Positions 1-5,249 of a stretch of DNA of 5,981 nt are shown in pieces. Position 1 is the first letter of the stretch. Every line of letters starts with the position of its first letter. A program made the position numbers and the translations under genes. The stretch is from assembly GCA_964225135.1 (NCBI GenBank), contig CAXQNQ010000095.1, forward strand, positions 1-5,981. Direction: 5' to 3'. Source of the DNA: AM-2324 sp964225135. GTDB taxonomy: Bacteria > Bacteroidota > Bacteroidia > Chitinophagales > Saprospiraceae. The notes beneath the pieces are model-generated. The model did not search any database. It was given only the letters and a program-made list of their open reading frames with translations, and was not told where the DNA came from.

Positions 1-1263
1 GAGTCAGTCACTTTGTATAACTCTCCTTTTCAGAATATTTCCCAGCATTTTATCAATGTGATTGTTTCAACAGATAATCTGCCTTTAATTGAGTTAGATG
101 GTGGAGGTATTCCAGCCAGTGCTATCATAAATTCGGTAGGCTTAAATGATGAATTTACGGTTATTCAAATGCAGGTAGGCCCAGGTTCTCATACCATTAC
201 TTCTTCATTATGTGGCTTGATTGCTACTGCATATGGGTATGGTGAAGTGGAATCGTATGCCTATAGTGGTGGAGCTAGTTTTAGCCCAATAAATGGAGAT
301 CCGATTGCTGATGGTGCCTGCTTGAATGATAGTGTATACTTTGATACTGGACTTCCAGAGGAACGATATAGCTTTGAGTGGGATGTAGGCGATGGAAATA
401 TTTATACTGCAGGGGCATTTGCCTATTTCTTTCCCGAATTGGGTGCTTATCCTGTAGAATTGATTATTACCGATGAGTGTTTAGGGACTTCAGATACCTT
501 GAATAAGGAAGTATTGATTACCCTGAGACAGGATTTATCTGCAGAGGGGGATACAACCGTTTGTGTGGGTTCAACTGTGCTCATGGGTGCTACTGATTTA
601 AGTGGTGCAGTATTTGAGTGGACCGGTCCAGCGGATTATTTTTCTGAGGAACAATATCCTTTATTGTATAATGTTCAAGCCGAAATGGCTGGGATATACT
701 CCGTCATTGGAATCATATCGGGTTGCGCTACTTATCCGGAGGAAGTGGAGCTAGTGGTTCGTACAAATCCTACTCCAAATCTGGGTAGTGATACAGTCTT
801 TTGTGCAAATAATGGCCCGCTTGTGCTAAATCCTGGGATTTATTCGGAGTATTTGTGGCAAGACGGATCAACTCAACCAAGCATTTGGATCAATGAAGGC
901 GGGACCTTCCTAGTTGAAGTTATAGATGCTTATTCATGTGTTGGTCTGGACTCTATACAGGTTCAAGAAATCTGTCCTACTCAATATTACGTACCTAACA
1001 TTTTTAGTCCAGATTTTGATGGTATCAATGATGTATTCCAAGTTTATGCTCAAGATATGATATCTGCTCAGCTTAGAGTTTTAGACCGATGGGGTGGTAT
1101 CCTTTTTGAGACTAATGATATAGAAAACGGATGGGACGGTCAAGTCAATGGAAAAGCTGCTGAATCTGGGGTGTATCTTTGGGAATTAAGTTTCACTGGA
1201 TATCGAGCAAATGGTGAGGTGTATTCCGATGTGGAAGTGGGGACAGTGGCTTTGGTGCGATAA
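1..1263 (+). CDS. Large secreted adhesin-like protein, C-terminal part (IgGFc-binding-like, PKD-like and T9SS type B sorting domains); 5' end outside window
   Basis: The frame is open from base 1 (Glu-Ser-Val-Thr before the TTG at 13), so the TTG is not a start and this is the last 420 residues of a longer protein. Domains, numbered from base 1: residues ~15-95 resemble the end of an IgGFc-binding-like domain (LDGGGIPAS, then GPGSHTITS, then AYGYGEVESYAYSGG); ~100-175 is a PKD-like domain (core FEWDVGDG, with FFPELGAYPVEL); ~178-254 and ~258-325 are two Ig/PKD-like modules with the recurring cysteine spacing seen in such repeats (TTVCVGS/SGCATY, TVFCANN/YSCVG); ~330-420 is the gliding-motility-type C-terminal domain that directs T9SS type B export (YVPNIFSPDFDGINDVF, DRWGG, ENGWDG, SGVYLW). 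Known of the family: such proteins cross the outer membrane via T9SS and are released or attached at the surface. The binding target cannot be told. No convincing terminator follows the stop. Confidence 0.88.
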   Translation, partial: ESVTLYNSPFQNISQHFINVIVSTDNLPLIELDGGGIPASAIINSVGLNDEFTVIQMQVGPGSHTITSSLCGLIATAYGYGEVESYAYSGGASFSPINGDPIADGACLNDSVYFDTGLPEERYSFEWDVGDGNIYTAGAFAYFFPELGAYPVELIITDECLGTSDTLNKEVLITLRQDLSAEGDTTVCVGSTVLMGATDLSGAVFEWTGPADYFSEEQYPLLYNVQAEMAGIYSVIGIISGCATYPEEVELVVRTNPTPNLGSDTVFCANNGPLVLNPGIYSEYLWQDGSTQPSIWINEGGTFLVEVIDAYSCVGLDSIQVQEICPTQYYVPNIFSPDFDGINDVFQVYAQDMISAQLRVLDRWGGILFETNDIENGWDGQVNGKAAESGVYLWELSFTGYRANGEVYSDVEVGTVALVR

Positions 1264-1338
1264 GGTTTGAAGTTATGGTTAGAATAGTACTCACCTATTC
1301 CTTAAGGGTATTTCAGGATAATCAGTTAACTTTATACT

Positions 1339-1647
1339 ATGAAAAAACTAATCATAGCAGCAATTTTCCTAGCCATAGGTGTACAGGCTCAAGCTCAAAA
1401 AGTCTATCGAACCTCCTACAAGAGCCAGGCGGATAAGGTGGTTTATGTTACGGAGTACAAAAGTCAGGCTGATCTGATTGTATATGAGACTAAGTACCAA
1501 AGTGAGGCAAAGCCATACAGTGGAATTTGGTATTGGACCGATTATAAGAGTCAGGCCGATTGGGAGGTATATTTCACCAAGTATAAAAGCCAAGCTGATT
1601 TGGTGATCTATTTTACGAAGTATAAGAGTCAGGCTGGTTTTCAATAA
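1339..1647 (+). CDS. Small exported YKSQAD-repeat protein, probable 7(1) septoil knot (DUF6150-type) family
   Basis: This is a 102-residue protein. Residues 1-20 form a signal peptide (KK, hydrophobic LIIAAIFLAIGV, then AQAQ), leaving about 82-84 mature residues. The mature part is almost wholly six repeats of a [VI]-Y-x-T-x-Y-K-S-Q-A-D unit, with the YKSQAD blocks at residues 27-32, 40-45, 53-58 (YQSEAK), 69-74, 82-87 and 95-100 (YKSQAG). The period is 13 residues, with one 16-residue step in the middle caused by PYSG. From memory, short Bacteroidota proteins with this repeat form a Pfam family first named as a DUF and later as the septoil-knot domain, because models and a structure show a 7_1 topological knot; I could not check this here. 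Molecular function is unknown. The ATG at 1339 is chosen because it gives a clean signal peptide. No Shine-Dalgarno sequence is visible. A near-match promoter box (TAACTTTA, 1327-1334) lies so close that a transcript from it would be nearly leaderless. Confidence 0.85.
   Translation: MKKLIIAAIFLAIGVQAQAQKVYRTSYKSQADKVVYVTEYKSQADLIVYETKYQSEAKPYSGIWYWTDYKSQADWEVYFTKYKSQADLVIYFTKYKSQAGFQ
1399..1638 (+). repeat. Six tandem ~39-bp coding repeats (YKSQAD units)
   Basis: Six in-frame units fill the mature part of the small exported protein: codons 21-32, 33-45, 46-58, 59-74, 75-87 and 88-100. Each ends in a Tyr-Lys-Ser-Gln-Ala-Asp block or a close variant. The DNA of the blocks differs at third positions (TAC/TAT, AAG/AAA, AGC/AGT, CAG/CAA, GCG/GCT/GCC) while the residues stay nearly constant. 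The repeat is therefore old and held at protein level, not a fresh slippage array. Unit 3 is the most diverged and unit 4 carries a three-residue insertion. Confidence 0.9.
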
Positions 1648-1656
1648 TAATTGAAG

Positions 1657-1850
1657 ATGAAACAATTGTTTGGATTTTTAACTTTAGCACTGATTACTCA
1701 ATCAATTTTTGGACAAGACTGGTTAGACAAGGATATGTATAGTATTTTCCTAATGTAGAATTAGTGGAGATTCCAGATGCAGGACATACGATGTTTGGAG
1801 AACAAACGGAGGCATGTTTGAATCTCATTAATAGATACTTGGCAGAATAA
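1657..1850 (+). pseudogene. Remnant of an exported alpha/beta-fold hydrolase with large internal deletion and frameshift
   Basis: An ATG at 1657, nine bases after the repeat-protein stop, opens a 33-codon frame ending at TAG 1756-1758. It encodes a good signal peptide (MKQLFGFLTLALITQSIFGQ) followed by DWLDKDMY, which looks like the mature N-terminus of exported alpha/beta hydrolases (typically WLD..xYPF). A different frame, open from 1743 to the TAA at 1848-1850, encodes YFPNVELVEIPDAGH followed by TMFGEQTEACLNLINRYLAE. That is the typical end of an alpha/beta hydrolase, with the catalytic His in AGH and the closing helix. The nucleophile elbow (GxSxG), the oxyanion region and the acidic residue are all absent: only about 60 codons remain of an expected ~280-330. 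I infer one gene that lost its middle at about 1738-1745, with a frame change. Two unrelated fragments lying side by side is the alternative. Confidence 0.72.
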
Positions 1851-1917
1851 GCTATAGACGATCTGGAATGGCTATTGGTTCTTCGTGTAATAATGTAGGA
1901 TGCTATTCTAATTATTT

Positions 1918-1925
1918 TACCTTTG
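1918..1925 (+). promoter_or_regulatory. Candidate Bacteroidota -7 promoter element for the DEAD-box helicase gene
   Basis: TACCTTTG matches the Bacteroidota -7 consensus TAnnTTTG at every fixed position and lies 74 bases before the GTG start of the helicase. The -33 TTG expected about 19 bases upstream is not present (the nearest TTG, at 1875-1877, is too far), so this is a half-supported promoter. Transcription from it would begin near 1932 and give a leader of about 65-70 nt containing the hairpin at 1942-1983. Confidence 0.42.
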
Positions 1926-1941
1926 TTCTTTCTTCATGTGC

Positions 1942-1983
1942 TTAGTGTCATGAATCGGCCTATGTTTCGGGTCATGACGCTGA
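1942..1983 (+). promoter_or_regulatory. 12-bp stem-loop in the presumed 5' leader of the DEAD-box helicase gene
   Basis: Bases 1942-1953 pair with 1972-1983 without a bulge: ten Watson-Crick pairs and two G-U pairs around an 18-nt loop. The inner seven pairs (GTCATGA against TCATGAC) are perfect. The stem ends 16 nt before the GTG start and is not followed by a T-run, so it does not look like a terminator on this strand. It fits an RNA leader structure that could affect translation start. Because the half-sites also read as the direct repeat GTCATGA (1947 and 1971, 24 bp apart), a DNA operator is the alternative. Confidence 0.45.
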
Positions 1984-1999
1984 ACAGTAAAAAGAATAT

Positions 2000-3244
2000 G
2001 TGAAATTTAGATCACTAAAACTTATAGATCCAATACTTCAAGCGGTGGATGATGTTGGATATGAGACCCCTACTGAAATTCAAGAGAAGGGTATTCCCTT
2101 AGTATTGGACCGAAAAGATGTATTGGGTATTGCTCAAACAGGTACAGGCAAGACCGCTGCATTCTCTATTCCAATTATTCAGTTGATCCAGAAGATTGAC
2201 GGAAATAAGTCTAAAAAACCGGTGTTACGAGCATTGATTGTAACTCCTACTCGTGAATTGGCTATTCAAATTGAGGAGAATATTAATGCGTATAATAAAT
2301 ACACAAAGCTATCTCATACGGTAATCTTTGGTGGGGTTAAGCAACATAGTCAAGTGGAGGCCATCAAGCGAGGCATGCAAATTCTTGTAGCGACTCCTGG
2401 CCGCTTATTGGATTTAATTGATCAGGGCTTCATTAGTCTGGAGGATATTAAGTTATTTGTTTTAGACGAGGCAGATCGGATGTTAGATATGGGATTTATC
2501 AATGACATCAAAAAATTGGTTAAACTTCTACCTAAGAAAAGACAAACCCTCTTCTTTTCTGCAACAATGCCGAATAGTATACTGTCCCTTGCGAATAGCT
2601 TGCTTAAGAATCCTGTTCGTGTGGAAGTTCGAAAAGAGATAACCACTGCGGAAACAGTCAAACAATATCTTTTTTATACTAATCGTGAGACTAAGGTTAG
2701 CTTACTCGACTTCATTTTGAAGGATAAAAGAAATCAGCAAGTACTGATTTTTGCTCGGACTAAACACGGTGCTGATCGCTTGGTTCGAAAACTTAAAAAA
2801 CTAGGCTACCAAGCCGATGCCATACATGGAGATAAACAACAAAATCAAAGGCAACGGACGCTTAAAAACTTTAAAGCACAGAAGACTAAAATCTTAGTCG
2901 CTACAGATATTGCGGCTCGAGGAATAGATATTTCCAAGTTAGAATACATGGTGAATTATGACATTCCCAATGTTCCAGAAACCTATGTGCATAGAATTGG
3001 ACGAGTAGGTAGAGCAGGGGAGGAAGGGATTGCCATCTCCATTTGTGAGCCTGAGGAAAACGTACATATCAAGGAAATAGAAAAGACGATTAAGCAACAA
3101 ATTAAAGTTGCTGAAGGGCATCCCTATCCCCAGACTGAGAAGCCTATGACTGCCAAAGAGAAAAAGGAATTGAATAAAGAAAAGCAAAGACGCAAGCAAG
3201 AATATTTTGCACAGCGAAAAAAAGCTAAGGCCAGAAAGAAATAA
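2000..3244 (+). CDS. rhlE: DEAD-box ATP-dependent RNA helicase, RhlE type
   Basis: This 414-residue protein unwinds RNA duplexes using ATP; family members act in ribosome assembly, RNA turnover and cold adaptation in the cytoplasm. The motifs are in order: Q motif region 3-33 (with PTEIQ), motif I AQTGTGKT 45-52, Ia PTRELA 83-88, GG 111-112, TPGR 132-135, DEAD 156-159, SAT 187-189, motif IV around VLIFARTK 248-255, V ATDIAARGID 301-310, and VI HRIGRVGR 331-338. The second RecA domain ends near 370. A basic tail (~380-414, KEKKELNKEKQRRKQ and RKKAKARKK) probably binds RNA. The start is GTG at 2000: an in-frame TAA at 1988 rules out anything further upstream, and the family begins with an MKF..L.L motif. 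Oddity: motif VI has Val where Thr is usual (HRIGRTGR). The gene symbol is by family resemblance. Confidence 0.93.
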   Translation: MKFRSLKLIDPILQAVDDVGYETPTEIQEKGIPLVLDRKDVLGIAQTGTGKTAAFSIPIIQLIQKIDGNKSKKPVLRALIVTPTRELAIQIEENINAYNKYTKLSHTVIFGGVKQHSQVEAIKRGMQILVATPGRLLDLIDQGFISLEDIKLFVLDEADRMLDMGFINDIKKLVKLLPKKRQTLFFSATMPNSILSLANSLLKNPVRVEVRKEITTAETVKQYLFYTNRETKVSLLDFILKDKRNQQVLIFARTKHGADRLVRKLKKLGYQADAIHGDKQQNQRQRTLKNFKAQKTKILVATDIAARGIDISKLEYMVNYDIPNVPETYVHRIGRVGRAGEEGIAISICEPEENVHIKEIEKTIKQQIKVAEGHPYPQTEKPMTAKEKKELNKEKQRRKQEYFAQRKKAKARKK

Positions 3245-3251
3245 TCAAAAC

Positions 3252-3281
3252 TTAGAATCAATTAATTACGAGACATTCTAA
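3252..3281. terminator. Weak inverted repeat between convergent genes
   Basis: TTAGAAT (3252-3258) and ATTCTAA (3275-3281) form a perfect 7-bp inverted repeat with a 16-nt spacer, inside the 49-bp gap between the 3' ends of the helicase and the PLP enzyme. The position suits a shared terminator, but the stem is AT-rich and short and no proper T-run follows on either strand, so support is low. Confidence 0.25.
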
Positions 3282-3293
3282 TAAGGCTTTCCT

Positions 3294-5132
3294 TTATAAT
3301 TCACTTACAAAGGTTTCAAACACTTGCTGATGCAGGTCTAGGTTTAAGTTGGGTGAAACAGAAACTCGCACAATATAATCTTTATCTCCCTCCTTGGTCG
3401 TTCCTTGAGTTGATGTAGCAGGCACAGTCCAATAGCATCCTTTGTATTGACCATAACTAACGCAGAACTTACTTTCTGAAGGAATCGCTGAGATCATCAT
3501 TTGAATCAACTTTAAGTTTAGTGCTCTTTTATAGGTTTCCCTTTCTTGTGGACTATTTCCTTTCGTCGGTAAATCCATAGAAAAAACAGATGGAGTAAAG
3601 CCTTGAGCTGCTAAATCTTCTGATACGAAGTTGATCTTGGCTGCTGGAAGTTTTGCTTCAATAAAGTTTACAAATGCTCTTGTATTTTGGTACGCATCTG
3701 CTATCCGTTGTAGCATGCTTGGTAGTTGCTTTGCCAAAATGTCCAATTGATGGGCAGTAGCTTGATTATCACAAAGCTTTAGGTGTGTTTCAATAGCTGG
3801 AAGTAATGCAGCCGCTTTTTGGTTGGCTACAGCATATCCAGCTGTACATTGTCCTGCGCTTGGGAATTTCGACCCACTAGCATAGGAAATACTTCGAACG
3901 GAAGATAAAACTTGTCCCTCACCTAAGAAATTGATGTTAGGGCAAAAGGTTTGATCCAATATAAAAACAGGATCAACGGCTATTGTACCGCTTGGTGTGT
4001 ATCGTTTTTTACTTAAAGCATCTCTTAGCCCATTCAAATCGGGTACTTCCACACGTGGATTAGTTGGAATCTCGGCGATAATGTAGGGAATAGCATCTTC
4101 CACGGCTACCTGGTCGAGTATTTTATGGATACTTTGAACCATATTACTTCCTGCATCAACATGCAGATCTAAGACGGTTACTTGTTCTAGGGCAGTTGCT
4201 ACTCTGCGCGCCTGATCGTTAGTTCCTCCATAACAATTGGTTGGAACGATAAATCGAATGGCCTTATTGGGGTGCTGAAGTTGAGCATCTTCAACCAATC
4301 CCATCATAATGGCATATTGTATGGATAATCCACTGGAAGCCACTAGCGGCTTGGCGGTAGTATCTGTAATAGATTGTATACTTGTTGTCACTATTTGGGC
4401 ACTTTCAGCTTGTGCTACGGGTGTTTCTAAAGCAGTTGTTTTAACCGTTAGTTGTTGAAGTACAGCCAAGCAATTGATGGGCGTCATCGCAATAGTCTCT
4501 CTTCTTCGAACATGCTGAATCTCGGGAATATAAGCAGCATTTTTTTCATGGGGACTTACTAGTATACAACCTAATGCCTCCTTATAATTGATTTGGAAAT
4601 CAACAGCAATATCTGAATCGAATGTACAAATATCCGCTTGATCTTGAATCAGAATCGTACTACCATCAAAAGGATCTATGCTTGCCTCAGCTGTGATTTG
4701 TTGTAAATCAAAACTATAGCCATAGATATTGCGAAGACGCGCTGCGTCAAAACGCTCAGGAAGATTACCGATGTAAAGAATACGTGTTGGAACGCTACAA
4801 ATTTTATTCGATCGTAAGATAGCTTGTAGACCAATAGTGGTAGAAGAAAAACTGATCACTTGATTCGCTGCAAGCTGGTTCATCTGGGCAATGGTCCATT
4901 CCATTACACAGGATAAGGGGTGACCTAATCTGATATAATCATATGCAGTGGGCAGTGCAGCAAGTTTGTCGGCTGATGCGTCACCCTTTGCAGCAAGTTG
5001 AGCAAAAGCATTGGTGAATTCCACCTTTGCCTGACTTTCATTATAAATGTCCAATCGGTGTGTGGTAAGTTTGAGCCAATTAGTAGGCATGCTTTTTAGT
5101 ACCTGAGCGATATAATCTATATATGGATTCAT
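3294..5132 (-). CDS. PLP-dependent enzyme of the Cys/Met metabolism (cystathionine gamma-synthase-like) superfamily, long form with N-terminal extension
   Basis: This is a 612-residue protein from the ATG at 5132; a TTG two codons upstream (5138) is possible but less likely. The C-terminal ~350 residues carry the Cys/Met PLP-enzyme pattern: SSG near 267, YGGT 301-304, the Asn-Pro block AEIPTNPRVEVPDL around 353-366, Asp 393 in LDQTF (pyridine-nitrogen contact), the Schiff-base Lys 422 in SGSKF, SYGQYKG from 559 and Arg 589 in VRVSVS (substrate carboxylate). Normal members have ~380-430 residues; here ~260 precede this core. The extension has LPTAYDYIRLGHP (61-73), similar to the usual YxR..NPT phosphate-binding segment, and FSSTTIGLQAIL. 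This layout recalls fungal Str2-type cystathionine gamma-synthases. The substrate is not determined: transsulfuration, another gamma-replacement or a lyase are all possible. The gene stands alone, with a terminator upstream and a convergent neighbour downstream; no SAM-type riboswitch fits in the short leader. Confidence 0.85.
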   Translation of the reverse strand: MNPYIDYIAQVLKSMPTNWLKLTTHRLDIYNESQAKVEFTNAFAQLAAKGDASADKLAALPTAYDYIRLGHPLSCVMEWTIAQMNQLAANQVISFSSTTIGLQAILRSNKICSVPTRILYIGNLPERFDAARLRNIYGYSFDLQQITAEASIDPFDGSTILIQDQADICTFDSDIAVDFQINYKEALGCILVSPHEKNAAYIPEIQHVRRRETIAMTPINCLAVLQQLTVKTTALETPVAQAESAQIVTTSIQSITDTTAKPLVASSGLSIQYAIMMGLVEDAQLQHPNKAIRFIVPTNCYGGTNDQARRVATALEQVTVLDLHVDAGSNMVQSIHKILDQVAVEDAIPYIIAEIPTNPRVEVPDLNGLRDALSKKRYTPSGTIAVDPVFILDQTFCPNINFLGEGQVLSSVRSISYASGSKFPSAGQCTAGYAVANQKAAALLPAIETHLKLCDNQATAHQLDILAKQLPSMLQRIADAYQNTRAFVNFIEAKLPAAKINFVSEDLAAQGFTPSVFSMDLPTKGNSPQERETYKRALNLKLIQMMISAIPSESKFCVSYGQYKGCYWTVPATSTQGTTKEGDKDYIVRVSVSPNLNLDLHQQVFETFVSEL

Positions 5133-5204
5133 AAGCAATCTGTTGACCTAAACTTCTTTTATCATGGAATAAGCGCTAATATAACTGAAATAGAGAACTA
5201 CATT

Positions 5205-5238
5205 AAAAAAAGGGAAGCTGAAAATCTTCCCTTTTTTT
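5205..5238 (-). terminator. Rho-independent terminator of the tricorn-type protease gene (symmetrical, could act both ways)
   Basis: Bases 5205-5217 (seven A, then GGGAAG) pair perfectly with 5226-5238 (CTTCCC, then seven T) around an 8-nt loop: a 13-bp stem with a GC core and A/T flanks. It starts 11 bases after the protease stop codon on the minus strand, where the stem is followed by a T-run as expected. The same holds on the plus strand. It separates the protease from the PLP enzyme gene, which must then be transcribed from a promoter in 5133-5204; I see no clear TAnnTTTG box there. Confidence 0.88.
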
Positions 5239-5249
5239 ATTCATGCCTA

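Noticed and set aside
1298..1310. CCTTAAGG palindrome after the adhesin gene as a terminator
   Set aside because: The stem is very short and there is no T-run; no stable hairpin could be built by extending it.
1327..1334. TAACTTTA as a promoter box for the repeat-protein gene
   Set aside because: It has one mismatch to TAnnTTTG, no -33 TTG at the right distance, and would start transcription at or next to the ATG; too weak to list as a feature.
1369..1665. Open frame of 98 codons on the minus strand opposite the repeat protein
   Set aside because: It is the shadow of a strongly repetitive plus-strand gene; its Leu/Ile-rich product only mirrors the repeats, and the plus strand shows synonymous-site constraint and a signal peptide.
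1657..1758. 33-codon frame as a genuine small secreted peptide gene
   Set aside because: The matching hydrolase C-terminus directly downstream in another frame makes a deletion remnant the simpler reading, though translation of the leftover peptide cannot be excluded.
2422..2661. Minus-strand open frame inside the helicase gene
   Set aside because: It lies entirely under conserved DEAD-box motifs and its product has no recognisable features.
2939..3199. Second minus-strand open frame inside the helicase gene
   Set aside because: It lies opposite motif VI and the basic tail; the hydrophobic product reflects the antisense of Lys-rich codons.
5136..5138. TTG as the start of the PLP enzyme
   Set aside because: An ATG two codons downstream (5130-5132) is in frame and more likely; the difference is only two residues.
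5133..5204. Riboswitch (for example SAM-responsive) before the PLP enzyme
   Set aside because: Only about 70 bases separate the upstream terminator from the ATG and no conserved aptamer-like pairing could be seen.
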